64,000 nucleotides of DNA from assembly GCA_050084985.1 (NCBI GenBank), contig JBITNC010000002.1, forward strand, positions 34,720,001 through 34,784,000. Direction: 5' to 3'. The stretch comes from Nageia nagi. Taxonomy: Eukaryota > Pinophyta. The notes under the pieces were generated by a model, which was not told the origin of the DNA, searched no databases, and was given only the letters and a program-made list of their open reading frames with translations. Every line of letters starts with the position of its first letter. Positions within the stretch are counted from its first letter, which is position 1. The position numbers were made by a program, and so were the translations under genes. Shown piece by piece: positions 1 through 12,182 of the stretch.

Positions 1-1239
1 TCCAACGATATTGCTATTGTTGAGGTTCACATTGATGACAAATACTGACTTGAGTTTACACCTTTAATTAAAACATCTTTAGACTCTTAGGGCAACAATG
101 TCTTTCAGAAGCTCATAATGAAAAAAGATATGGACTAACAAAGCCTGTCATGAAGCCAGAAACATCCTTCCTTGTAGTCCTGGCTAAATGATGTGTACTT
201 TGGAAGTTTGGAACAGAACAGTCCTATGCCCGGGAATATAAATTACGTTTAGTGCTTACTAATTCTGCCACCAGCAAATACATTAGAGCTCTTCAATTAT
301 GAAGTTGAATAACTTCACAGGTATTGAAACTCTAGTGCAAATGCAAGACAAGTTGCTAATAGATGCACACCTTTAATGTGAGTGAAATGAGGATTGTCAC
401 CATGGAAAAATTTGAAGATATATAAAGTAAACCAATTCTTCGATATTTATCATAGATATTTTAATACTCTTTGTTGGGTTTGTAGCAATCATAATTAGCA
501 GGTTAAGCTTGATATTCTATATTTTATGTAACATTTGAATGAGACCACCTTTAGTTAGATTCTTTTAAGTTAAAGAACTCCACATATCCACCGCATGATA
601 AATTTGAGAGTGTGTATTTTCTAGGCTTGTCTAGCACTGGTACATTTAACCAATTCAAGATAATCTACACAGGCATGGAAAGTAAATAACATCTAGAAAT
701 AGGATATAGCTCAGAAAAGATCCACCAGTTGGGAAAATCATTATAGTTTGCAACTAAACTATTGACAAATTCTAAAAGGAACTATACAATAACAAAACAA
801 GAAGGTTTAGCAATGGGTTTATATAGCCCAGTAGTTTAAACGCATTCTTCTTGCCAAATCCATTTGTATCATTGTCGTACTGAACCAACAAGACAATGAT
901 CTCTCGAAGAATCTCATGATATATTCCCCTCTAACAGGATTTCACATATCAATTGTTTTCCAAAAAGTAAACTCAAGTGATAGATGATCATCTATGAAAG
1001 ACTAGGATAAGGGAAGATTCCATGGACATAAATGGTGAAAGTTTGAACTATGGTGGTTTAGATTAGCAGTGCTGTCATAGATGCACAAAGATAAATACTT
1101 ATCAACAGGATTATTTCCCTTCAAAGAGCCAATTCACAACAGAATGAAGATCATGATAAAAATCCAAGAATTATAACCTAATCAACAACCTATAATATTG
1201 TGAAATTATTCTTTTTGAAATACTAGTGTGGAAGCGAGA
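1..1239. other. intergenic, no feature recognised
   Basis: AT-rich sequence with stops in all frames and no domain, repeat or splice pattern that I recognise. The missing 3' exons of the aldo-keto reductase relic would be expected in this direction on the minus strand, but I could not find them here. Confidence 0.4.
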
Positions 1240-1641
1240 GCATGGAAGGAAATGGGCAGACTGGTGCAGAATGGAATGGTAGAGAATCCATGGGACCCTT
1301 GTAGAACTCTAATCCTAGGGCAGACACTGGACCCTCAGGAATAGTGATATGTCGAACTGACCCAAGAGTTCTGAGATCACATGGGCATGCTCCCCCTAAC
1401 CCAACTGCCAATGGCGGGAGATCTTGGGCGAATGTTGTTCAAGGTAGCCCGCAGCAAATATGAAAGACCCCGTGTTTTGACTTACATCTGCACCAAGGTC
1501 AGCTCCATATCCCTGTGGGTTTTCTTAGTTCTGCAATCAATAGAGGTGTGTTTGACCTAGTGGGGAAGTTTTTTGGCCAACGACCTGACTTGGAATCTCT
1601 AAGGAGATGGGTCTTCCAAAAATAGAGACCACTCATGCTGG
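1240..1641 (+). pseudogene. LINE ORF1 fragment (DUF4283-type N-terminal region)
   Basis: With one early stop and at least one frame change, this reads as the N-terminal part of a plant L1-type ORF1. It has a Gly/Asn-rich start, the phrase SWANVVQGSPQQ, then DLHLHQGQLHIPVGF and FDLVGKFFGQRPDLESLRRW, which leads into the DUF4283 nucleic-acid-binding domain of plant LINE ORF1 proteins. The similarity ends near 1641, and the LTR of the adjacent gypsy element follows. It is a relic, and base composition is visibly higher in GC than its surroundings. The family assignment rests on recalled ORF1 patterns, not on a search. Confidence 0.6.
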
Positions 1642-1729
1642 CACAAGGAAGTGGGATGTTCAACCTCAATGTGCTCTTTTAGCTATTTAGGAGTATTTTA
1701 TTAAATTTAGAGTAAATTTGAGAATATTG

Positions 1730-3085
1730 TGACCTTTTCTATGTAAAGTTCCACTTGAAGGCTCTCCAACATGGGACGTTGGACACTAGGAATCATTTAT
1801 TGTTATTTTAATTAACTTAATATTTGACATTTGTAAATGTGTGGGCCACTTAAGGATGCCAAAATAATGTTGTAATTTGTAATACCAAGGTAATTTATAT
1901 TTGTAAATGCAATATTAGTCTCCTCTAGTGAGGTGTTGCATATCTTGGCCTTGAGGAATTGTAATTTGGCATCACAAGGCATTTAGAAGCCCTCCAAATG
2001 TAATTTAGCTTGAATGCTCCACTAGAGGTAGAACATGATGATTCCAAGAAGGTGACATTGATCCGAAGCATAGAAGACTCCAAGAGGGAGACGTTGCACC
2101 TAGATGAGCAATTTGACACCATTGGATGTGATTATATGGATCCGGAGGCACCCTATGATGTGATGGACCCTACGACTTGATTATGATCATCCCAATGCAT
2201 CTTGGGGGGCGTAGGACAAGAAGGTCATTTGGGGGCTATAAAAGGAGTTTTGGACTCATTTGGGTATGCTTGATTATTTCTTCTCTCTTTTACAGTGGAC
2301 ATAGGGTGTCGACTCTCTTCCTACCCTTGTGGACGAAAGCCCACCTGGAGGTACTTGAGGTCTGGCAAAGCCTCAAGACTTAACAACTTGCTACTTTGAG
2401 GAATAACGTACCTCAAATGTCACAACTAGCTATCCAAGGGTGTTGGCATTACCTTGGATTATCTTAATACTGCTAGTGGGACCCTAGAGTCTCCTCCACA
2501 ACTATCTAGAGGTGGACTCCGTAGTGCAAACCTTGTTGCTGTTGAGGATTTTCTTATTTGAATAGTCATAAAAATCTGAGGAATCATCCCTAGGGCACAC
2601 TTGCTTTGGATATTGAGCCATGTAATTTGGTACTCATCTGCAATACTATTTGAATTACTTTTGTGGCTTCATTTCCTTGTGTTGTTGCTTGAGATCTTGA
2701 CCTAGCTAGCTTAACTTTGCATATTAAGGGTTGATTTCTGATTTTATGCACTTGCTACTGGACGTTGGGTCGTCTTTGGCTTAGACATTGGATTTGTTGA
2801 TGCTATTTCTTGTCATTCTACTATAACTGCTGGACGTTGGGTTTGCATGAAGTATTGGCATTATTTTGAGCATTATTGATGAGATTTGGTATTTCTAGCT
2901 TAGACGTTGGGTTTTGGCAATAAAAATTGCACTTGAGGTTGAACTTTGTAATTTCTGAGCATTAATAGGGCATTTTAGGTATTTGAAGTGCATGAACGGC
3001 TTAATTGAGAATTTTGGTGAACTTTAGTAATTTTTGTGAGCCCCATTTGGGTGATTCTAGATCAGCCCTAGTTCAGAATATTTCA
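1730..3085 (+). repeat. 5' LTR of gypsy element 1 (left edge approximate)
   Basis: The right edge is firm: the sequence ends in TTTCA at 3085, one base before a primer-binding site. The left edge is not fixed, because no 3' LTR is present for comparison; a TGTGACC start near 1728 is only a guess. A TATA box stands at 2236-2245 after a GC-rich stretch, as expected of an LTR promoter. The downstream part holds several loose copies of the motif GACGTTGGGT (around 1769, 2761, 2828 and 2905). Confidence 0.6.
2236..2245 (+). promoter_or_regulatory. TATA box of LTR 1
   Basis: CTATAAAAGG follows a G-run inside the LTR. Retroelement transcription would start roughly 30 bases downstream, near 2270. 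Inference from motif and position only. Confidence 0.5.
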
Positions 3086-3086
3086 G

Positions 3087-3099
3087 TGGTATCAGAGCC
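3087..3099 (+). other. primer-binding site, initiator tRNA-Met type
   Basis: TGGTATCAGAGCC is the classical plant retrotransposon PBS complementary to the 3' end of initiator tRNA-Met. It lies one base after the LTR end and fixes the element's orientation (+) and the LTR boundary. Confidence 0.85.
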
Positions 3100-3439
3100 C
3101 AAGATCTAGCACACCTATTGGGAAAGAAGGAGAAATTTTGATTTGATCCAGAAGCGTCCAAGGCAAATACAAGTGGATCTAAGACATTATAACTCATAGA
3201 CCTGGTTCATGAACATTTGAGGAGGATCGCAGGCCTTTGGAACGTTGAGACATTTAGCATCATATTGCAGTGACGTCACCTCATCAGGGCATTTTTTAGG
3301 TCAAAACTCTACACAACGATCATGGATGCAAGGGAATATTGGGGAAGCCCCCTTCCACGACCAAACAAACCCATTATTTATTTCAAAAGATGAACATAAG
3401 CACAGGAAAGCAAGAATGTGTAACCTAGTATAGGAATAC

Positions 3440-4020
3440 TTGGATCAATCTGAAGAGGTCCAAAGGATTGTACCTTTCCAAAGTTTCTGGGAAACAACAA
3501 GGCAAGAAGCGTTGGATCACAAAAATCCACATGAAAGGATGCAGGCCCCCACGTTCAATGGGAGTGATTCAGTATTGGCAAGAGCTTGGCTCATTAATAT
3601 GCAGACGTACTTTCCCCTCTATCCCATGCCAGAAAACAGGGGGTGCAATTTGCCTCACTTTGCTTGGAGGGAAGGGCGGTTGAATGGTGGAACTATGGCC
3701 TCATTACACAAGGCCATGACAAGATCACTACATTTGATGAAAATTTCAGAGGCTATTGGACACATTTGAGTAGAAGGACACAGGGAATATCTCAAGGAAT
3801 TGATAACATTACAACAAATGTCTATGATGGAAGCTTACATCAAAGAATTCCAAAGGATAGCATGTATGGTACCAAGCGTCTACTAGGAAAGGCTTACCTT
3901 TCTCTTCATGGATGGACTACAACAATCAATTAAGGGAGTAGTGAAAGCAACTGAACCTACTATGCTGCAGGAAGCTATCCGAAAGGCATCTAAAGGAGCA
4001 AAGGTTTTCAAGAACCCTAA
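3440..4020 (+). pseudogene. gypsy element 1 gag remnant
   Basis: A broken reading frame contains typical Ty3/gypsy capsid wording: MQAPTFNGSDSVLARAWL, then after a frame change near 3640 QFASLCLEGRAVEWWNYG, then a charged helical region. Gag would form the virus-like particle. At least two frame changes and several stops make it non-functional. No CCHC knuckle was found before the protease. Confidence 0.65.
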
Positions 4021-4026
4021 CACTGC

Positions 4027-6430
4027 ATGGAATTACAAAGGGTAGAGTTACAACCACACAAGCACATCCATTGTGTAGACGATGTCTACCCCATGGAATC
4101 ACTTTATAAACCGACATCAACTACATTAAGAGGAGCATCTAAATATCACACCCTTAAAATAAAAGGGAAGATAAACTGGAAATATATTACTATATTAATA
4201 GATAGCGATGCCACTCAAAACTTTATAAATCAAATTTTGGTTGAGACTTAAGGGCTCCATACCTAGAAGATAGAAATTTCAAGTAGTTGTGGGTAATGGA
4301 GAAGAGGCAACATGTGAAAGAATGGTCAAAGGTCAAAAGGTTAGTTTAGGCATGTATGACATAATAGAAGATTTCTTCGTCTTGCACATGGGGACAACCC
4401 CCCAAGTCATTTTGAGGATACAATGGTTATGCACCTTAGTTGACATCTCTACTAACTATCAAACACTTGAAATGAAATTTAGGGATCAAGGATGTCGCAT
4501 CACCTTGAGAGGAATCAAGGAACTCCAAAATGTGTCTTCTAGAAGAATGGAAAGGTTACTCAAGAAGGATGAGATCCTATGGGGAGTCAATATCCAAATA
4601 ACTAAAGGGATGCCAACATCGTCATCCAAGTCTAAAATGACCGTTTATTCCGATATACATGTATCATGAGGAAACACCGCAAAGTGTTGGGAGATATGCC
4701 AAAAGGATTACCCCCTGACTAGGGATTCCAACACTATTGAATTGGAACTCGGCTCAAAGCTCTTAATGATTGCCCCCTATTGACATCCACGCATATATAA
4801 GGACGAAATTGAGAAGACTATAAAGGAACTTCTCGAAATGGGACACAAATGCCCCAACTCTAGTCCCTTTGCCTCTTCTGTGGTGTTAGTTGAGAAGAAA
4901 GGTGGAACATTGAGGATGTGCATTAACTACTGAATAAAAGAACCATCAAAAGCAGGTATCCCATCCCAGGGTCAATGAGCTTATCGATGAACTTCATGGT
5001 GCCAAGTACTTTTCCAAAATCAATTTAAGGTTGGGCTACCACCAAATACAAGTCAAGGATGACAAAATACATAAAACAACTTTCTAGTGCCATTATGGTC
5101 ATTACAAGTTCCTAGTCATGCCATTTGGGTTAACCAACATGCCTGCCACTTTTCAAATGACCATGAATCACATTTTTTTAGAACAGTTAAGAAAGTACAT
5201 ATTGGTTTTCTTCAATGATATGCTAATATATAGTCACACTTTGGAGAACCGTTGCAAGCACCTGGATTCAATTTTAAGTATTCTACGACAACATCAATTT
5301 TACGCCAAAGAATACAAATGTGAGTTCGGGTTAACAAAAATCTTATATCTGAGGCACATAATCAATGAAGGTGGAGTACCTATAGACCCCTAGAAGATCA
5401 AAACCCTCCAAAAATGGACCATTCCCACTACACTAACCAATTTGAGAGGATTTTTAGGGCTCTACAACTATTATAGAAAATTCATCAAAGGATTTTCACA
5501 ACTAGTAGCCCCACTGACGGAAGTGACTAAGAAGAGAGCCTACGTCTGGAATGAAAAGGCCCAAAAGTCTTTCGAAACATTGAAATAAGTCATGTCCTCT
5601 ATTGGCAATACCTGATTTCTATTTACCCTTCACCGTCGAACGTGATGCATCCGAATTCAGAATAAGCATTATCCTCATGCAGAATGGTCGACCAATCGCA
5701 TTCAAAAGTCAGAAACTTAGCAAGGTGGAGAGAACTTTTGGCATATATGACAAGGAAATGCTAGCCATCATGCATGCTTTGACAAAGTTCAGAGAATATT
5801 TAGTTTGCAGACAATTTGTAGTTAAAACCGACTACAACAACTTAAGGCACTTTTTGGGGCAACGAGACTTAAGTGATAGAAAGCAACATTGGGTCACCAA
5901 ACTACAGGCATATGACTTTGACATTGAATGTGCTAAAGGGAAAAACAACATAGCATTCGATGCTCTATCAAGGACACACACATTCCATTCTATATCCATC
6001 CTAAATAAAGATTGGAAAAAGAATATTATTGCCAAATACACAAAAAACGATTTCACAAGGAAGATCTTAGATGGCCAAGTTGTCGATGAGGCTTTCATGG
6101 TCTGTGGAGAGTTGCTCTTGCATAAAAAAAAGATCTATCTCATCCCAAAATCGAGATTACAAGAAAAACTAATATCAAAGTTGCATAATGCACCTTTGAT
6201 GGGACATCTAGGATTCAACAAAACATACAAAGCAGTTAGAGAGATATTCACTTGGAAAGGATTAAAGGACGATGTGAGGAAGTATGTCAGTGAAAGTCCC
6301 ACTTGTCAAGAGAATAAAGCCGAGCACACCTTCCTGGTAGGCCTATTGCAACCCCTACCATTCCTAACCAAAAGTGGGAGAGCATCTCAATGGAACATAG
6401 GTTGGATTGAGTGCTAGAATGAATCCATTA
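4027..6430 (+). pseudogene. gypsy element 1 pol remnant (PR-RT-RH-INT start)
   Basis: Domains appear in Ty3/gypsy order. Retropepsin is near 4150-4470, with active-site wording LIDSDA (4201-4212) where DSGA is expected. Reverse transcriptase is near 4790-5590: KYFSKINLRLGYHQ has Asn in place of the motif A Asp, MPFGLTNMPATFQ is typical, and motif C reads FFNDML where a DD pair is expected (about 5208-5222). RNase H is well preserved at 5602-5990 (FTVERDASEF, YDKEMLAIMHAL, KTDYNNLRHFL). The integrase zinc region near 6180-6320 keeps the His pair, but its first Cys reads as Ser (SESPTCQENK). The relic stops near 6430, where LINE sequence takes over. Stops occur at 4918-4935, 5085, 5393 and 5586. 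The catalytic substitutions would make it inactive whatever the frame breaks. Confidence 0.8.
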
Positions 6431-6439
6431 AGTGGACAG

Positions 6440-9400
6440 CCTTATTGTTACACATCCTTGGCAAAAAAGTTGTCCAATATCGAAGACAATCCCCTTCAAT
6501 TCTTAAAGACGAGCTCTCCAAAGCGTTTGTTCAATTGGAAGCTAACCTCCTTATACCTTCTCTTTAGAATCATGTTGCTCTAATCAGAAACAATCTCAAG
6601 GTGGTTGAACTCTACGAGGCTAAGAATGCTCAAATTAAGGACCATCTTCATTGGCTTAAGATTGGAGACAAGGTCACGAAGGAATTTTTCTTCGTCTATG
6701 CCCTCCCAAACACGCCACCGAATTTAAAGCAATACAAGATGTTGAAGGCTGATGTACATCCATTTCTGATATTTCAACTGCATTCTTTCAGCATTACAAA
6801 CAAATGTTTGCTACTCAGGATTTCACTTCGAAGAGAGAGCAAGCTCTTCAACAATGTTGCAATGTAGTCCCTTGCAAACTCTCCCCCTTTCAACGGGATG
6901 GCTGTGACAAACCGTTATTTGTTGATGATTTGGTAGCTACTCACAAGTAGATGGCCAATGATAAAGCCCTAGTTCTCGATGGCTATCCGTGTGAGTTTTA
7001 CAAAGCTTGTTGGGAACTTATAGGTTTTGATATGCATCATGTTTACCTAGAGGCCCTTTGTTCTGGTGCCCTTATCAACAAAGGAAACATTACATTTATC
7101 CCCAAATAGGGTGATCCTAAAATCATCACCAACTGGAGGCCCATAACTTCGTTAAACACAAGTTACAAAATCTTTGCCAATGCACTTGCTACTCAGCTTT
7201 GGCCTTTACTGCCCCTCATTGTTCATCCTAAGCAAACTGGTTTTATCAAAGGTCATTTCATATTGAACAATGTGCTAGTTGTTTGAGAAGTTATGGGGTG
7301 GGCTTGGCTCTCCCAGCACATACTCTTTTCATTAAGATTAACATTGAGAAAGCTTATGACTGCATCAACTGGGTCTTCATAATTGTCATGTTAGAGGCTT
7401 TGGGCCACATCTTGTTCAGTTTATTCGAATGTTGTTCACTGATGCATTTGTTGTTCTCTCCATGAATAACTATCAATCCAAGGAAATAGGCTTGTTCATA
7501 TCTGTTCATCAAGGCAATCCACTAGCTCCTTCCCTATATGTTCTAGCAACTGAATATTTTGGCTATCTTTTAGCCCACAAAGCCTCGTTGGGGGTTCTTA
7601 GAGGCATCTCTCTCCTGAATAGTCATAGTCAGCTCATCAATGGTCACTTCATTGATGATTCCTTCTTAATCGTGAGAAAAGAGGAACAATTTGTCAATGT
7701 TGCTTTAGAATGCCTTCAAAATTTCTACAATGCGTCTTGCTCTAGCATTCAATGGCACAAAACTTCATGCTACAGGAAGTCGCCTGTCCCAACACCTTCC
7801 TAGCTTTCCCATCATCAATGGCATTCGATTCAACCAAGAGACATATTTAAGTTTTTGGGGATTCCCTTTGCTTTTTAGGGCTCTCCTTCACAACTGCGGA
7901 GTTACATTCCTTAAAGAGTTGAAAAGAAGATAGTGTACTGGAATAATAAAAAGTTGTCTCTAGTAGACAAATTCCAAATTTACTCCAAAGTTCTCGCTTA
8001 CACACGTGTATTATTCTTCCTGTTGCGTTCCATCCCAGGCCTATTTTTCTTGTTGAAATACTCTTGCATGATTTTTTGTGGTCTTCTAACCCTACTTGCA
8101 AAGGTTTCCATCAAGTTGCCTATGCCAACTACTGCATTCCCAAGGAATTTGGGGATATGGGACTATTAGACTGCAAAAGACAAGGCTCATCCCTTTGTGC
8201 TAAGTGGATAATTATGCAGTAAAAGGGGAGGAAGCTTGAAAGGTATTAATATATCATTTTATCTCTTCATGTATTCCTCCTAATCACAAAGCTTGGAAAG
8301 GAATGGATTTTGTATCATTGGTACTCACCCAATTTTTGTCAAGATTACTAGCTCTTTTGTGATTAAAGCAACAACTTTCTTCATGGCTCATATGGAAAGG
8401 AGATAATTTTCATAAAGGTCTTTCCATTAACTCTCTCAACATGTGGTGTTCCAAAGTAGTTAACCTCCAAGGGACTCCTCTAGATTCCCTAAAATCCCTT
8501 CAAAATCTTGTTTCGGTTGAACAATGCGGATAAGGCCACACATGATGTTGTAATTGAGCTCACCCCTTCTATGCTGCATAAAATTGGGGTTCGATCTCAA
8601 AAACCTTGGTGGAAAGACTAGAGCTGGCATGTTGACACCCCTTTTCTTAACTACAAAGCTAGTCTTGGGTATACCTACTTATCTCCAGTTCTCCCCATGA
8701 TGGCTAAGCTTAATGAAAAGTTAGATTTGGTATCTAGCCATGCTTGATGGAAATTTCGATTTCTCTCCACATGGACTCCTTGTATTATACCCAAGCAATC
8801 ATTTTTTGCTTGGAGATTATTGAATCAAGGTCTCCCTATGGGTTTCAAACTTAGCCACTTAGGTATCTCAGACTCACAATGTGCTTTCTGTCAAGAACCT
8901 TAATCATGTTTTCTGGTTCTACAATAGAGCTAAAGAGGCCTAGTAATGAGTCACCTCTTTTTTTTCCCCCTTTATGCTAGTTCCTTTTTCTTGGGTTCAT
9001 GCTCTTTTAGGGGATGGCTTTACTATTTCTCTTCCTCTTATGGAGATCTAGCAAATTTTCAAAGTTAGTTTGCTCTTCCATATATGGAAAGCACAAAACA
9101 AAATTTTATTTAAATAGTTAGACCCTTGTACTATTTTTTCTCTTGTTGACAAGATAGAAGTATATCTTGATGTATGGTTACAAATTAGTGTACAAGCAGA
9201 CAAGGTGGCCATGGAGTTAGATCATCTATGTATGTTGTTGGACTTTTGGGGCAATACCCCTTGTACCATCAACTACATCCCTCTAGACAACTCTTCTCAG
9301 GAGTTCTCTCAATTGTGCTCGCACCGTCACATGTGCATTCTCATACCATTATCCACCATTGATCCTAGCCTTCCCCAATTCAATAGGGCTTTAATGATCC

Positions 9401-9720
9401 AAGTGCAAGCACTCTCCCACTACCTAGTGGCTAGGATGATCCTCCTATCACTCATGGATATGAGGTGGCATGGGGGAAAAGCAAATCCCTCACAATTAAT
9501 GCGGATGGATGGTCTCCTCGTCTGCACCACTCACCTCCCACACATGGATGGGGCAATGTGGACATGGACGCCAGTACTACTCAATGCCAAAATCATAGCT
9601 AGCACCTGCAGCCAATCCCCTCTAATCAATGGCATTGCATGCAAGAGAGTAATGTGTCTTGCCCTAGCTCCTCCACCCATAATGATAATTGGTTTTTGGT
9701 GTTAACTCTCATGGTCATTG
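6440..9720 (+). mobile_element. degraded L1-type LINE, 5'-truncated
   Basis: A non-LTR retrotransposon reads through many stops and frame changes. Near 6600-6700 is the linker LHWLKIGDKVTKEFFF that precedes the RT in plant L1 ORF2. The RT spans about 7080-8170: NWRPITSLNTSYKIFANALA, GFIKGHFILNNVL, FIKINIEKAYDCINWVF, HQGNPLAPSLY and HFIDDSFLIV, with the DD pair intact. Near 8770-8905 is the zinc-binding RT tail (FFAWRLLNQGLP, then CAFCQ). A low-confidence C-terminal region runs to about 9705. The endonuclease domain is missing, as in a 5'-truncated copy. The left junction lies in the gypsy integrase, so the LINE probably inserted into gypsy element 1. I saw no clear poly(A) tail or target duplication. 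Confidence 0.75.
7080..8170 (+). pseudogene. LINE reverse transcriptase domain remnant
   Basis: RT fingers and palm motifs run in order across three frames. Motif A has Asp in the KINIEKAYDCINW phrase, motif B is QGNPLAPSLY and motif C is FIDDS. Both catalytic Asp of motif C survive, but the frame changes near 7283, 7450 and 7800 prevent a continuous product. Known role of the family: target-primed reverse transcription of LINE RNA. Confidence 0.75.
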
Positions 9721-9779
9721 TTTTTTGGATTTTGTAATGCTTGCAGCAACTCTCAAAATGGAATTTCACCAACGCTCCT

Positions 9780-10030
9780 AAATCGTGTTTAGGGTATATA
9801 TATATCTTAATATTATCAAGGAACACATCCCCCCTTTTTTTTCCTCATTTCCTCGTCCCTCACGTCCCCAAGACGCCCCAGTCAACGTTTCCCCACCATC
9901 CTCTCTTTAGGGTGTATGAAGGAGACATCACCGGGATGATTTCCCAAGCCCTGGGGATGTTTCCTTTAAATTTTCAAATGGGGACAGCTAGGGACTCGTC
10001 CCCCAGTTTGTGACAATCTTTTCAAATTGA
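9780..10030. repeat. unidentified GC-skewed block
   Basis: A pyrimidine run (about 9823-9900) is followed by a stretch rich in CCCC/GGGG words (GTCCCC, GGGGAC, CTGGGG). It differs sharply from the AT-rich flanks and looks like an inserted repeat. I do not recognise the family and cannot place its ends. Confidence 0.3.
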
Positions 10031-10261
10031 GTCACCGTCCCTTGTCATGAAGGTTTTCGGGCCAAGAGTGTATTACTCTATCCTATTTTTCTTCTTATTT
10101 TTCCATTGTAGTTGAAACATATGAGCCCACCATTTGCAATATCTACAATACGAGGATAAGTTATTTGGTTAATATATAATATGTAGCTATTTGTATTCAT
10201 GCATTTTGGTATTGTAATCAAAATGCCCAAACAATAATACCAAAGGGTGATTTATTACATG

Positions 10262-10466
10262 GAAGAAGGCAAGCACCCTCTAGGTATGTGTATTGTTTCC
10301 ATTATGAACAAATAGCTAAAATTCACACATATATCAATCATTGGATGAAAAAAGTCCAGCATCCTCTAAGTATGTGATAAATTATATCAATCATCTGATG
10401 AAAAATAGCAAGCATCATCCAGTTATGTGTAATGTTACCTTTCCATTATGAACAAATAGCTAAGGT
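10262..10466 (+). repeat. three diverged tandem copies, 33-58 bp
   Basis: Copies begin near 10262, 10345 and 10398, each with a GATGAAAAA/GGAAGAAGG-type start followed by AGCAYCMTCYAGKTATGTG. The first and third also share CCATTATGAACAAATAGCTA. Non-coding. Confidence 0.5.
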
Positions 10467-10749
10467 TTTCATATATATATCTCAGCGTTGCTGGTGGTTG
10501 GTTACACAACTCTAAGAATTCTAGGTATAAAGGGAGAAACTGCAATTTTTACCTGTGGGAGGTTTGGCAGCCATATAGTATACCCCAAATAGTTAAGGTG
10601 TCACCATCCAGACAAAAGCTTTTTGGCTTATTATTTGAGTACTGCCAATATTTACTACCAACTTTCTATACAAAAGTCATTGTTTTGTCATGAATATAAT
10701 TCAAAGTGGTAAATAACATTTAGCCAATATGCAGGCAATGGAAACTTAC

Positions 10750-10848
10750 AAGACGACGGACATCCTCATCCAATGTTTCAACTATTGTTTGCCAGCAAAA
10801 AAACCATGACCAAGTGGACTGTATGGGACAATCCCTATACCCAACTCT
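10750..10848 (-). pseudogene. aldo-keto reductase exon 4 (1-bp deletion)
   Basis: After a TTCTGCAG acceptor the exon reads ELGIGIVPYSPLGHGFFAGK, then needs one extra base to continue as TIVETLDEDVRRL. It ends at a GTAAGT donor, so at least one more exon existed downstream. None was found between here and position 1. Confidence 0.85.
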
Positions 10849-12177
10849 CTGCAGAATAATAAAAAAATGAGTTAAGGGTGTAAAATTTAAAAGGACCACA
10901 TAAAGACCATAGAGGTCAACACAGGAAGATATTCACTCTATCAATTCACAATTTCACATTATTATATCACTCTATTACCTCTTTCGGTGTCCTAACCAAT
11001 ACGTTGTGGATAATTCTTCATTTCAAACAACCTCGTAAAAGAGCTTAAAAACTTGAGCACAAACAATCAAAGTGATATCAAAACAAACAAAAAAAACAAC
11101 AAATACAAATATGCTTCTACTGTTCAACTTCTGAGATGATTCAATTTTGAAACTAAGTGCATAACTGGTCAACAAATAGTATTTATTAATTGAATCTAAG
11201 GATGGAAAGGAAATACCAGAGTGGAAATAAAAAGAGTGGTACAAATGTCCAACTGTTAAAATTGTATCAATAACTGTTAAAGCTTCCGAATTAATGGAAG
11301 ATCCATATTTCTTCAAATTTGGATTTTCGTTTTTAAAAAATTTCTTCATAGACATACATTGATCAGCTATAGAAAATTGAAAACCAGAAGGGGTATTTGT
11401 ATATCTTGTAATCTTCCCACTCATAATGATTTTCCATTGAGAATTTAGGCAGTTTGGTGGATCATCTTAGACAATAATTAAGACCTCAATTTTTTCTCTA
11501 GTCACCATTACCCCAATAGCTATTGCAAAACTGTTGGAACAAAAACATAGAGCCTTCAATTAATATGAGAAGGTACAGAGACCACTACGCAATGAATCAT
11601 TTAATGGATTGGACCTGATGGAGTACCATTAATACAAATTCTTGAAGAGGAATTTGAAGAAAACTGTATTTTACTGGGCCAGTATAAAACCTTTCCATCT
11701 AGCTCAAATACTAGTCACTACCTAACAATTGGACCAAGTGTATCAGTTGATATCTTAAGTTTTTGGGCCCTGTGACGCAAAAAAAACAGTTGTATCATTG
11801 TTCATGCATTTATCTTTGGTGTCAGTATGCCACTGTCTCCTTGACAAATAAGCTTACATTCTCATTGAATTCCTCAGACAGAGCATCTCATCTGCTATGT
11901 GTCACCATACTATACTTCACCAGTAGAAGAAAAAGAGTATGAAAGATTGAGTCACAACTTGCAATTCAGATAAGTAATCATTTCAATTAGTTTTTCTATG
12001 ATCCTCTTCATGTCCTGATACGTTCATATCCTTTCCTTTCCATGTTCATTTCCTCACAAAGGCTTGCTTCAGCAATTTATTTGTCTCTATTGATGCTGCA
12101 AATAACCACTCAACATTTTGTCAACGCTCTTTTATTTAATTTATGACTATTTTCATATGTACAAATGCAAATATGCA

Positions 12178-12182
12178 CTTAT
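12178..12182 (+). repeat. target-site duplication, left copy (Copia)
   Basis: CTTAT directly before the 5' LTR; matched at 17455-17459. Five bases is the usual size for Copia integrases. Confidence 0.9.
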
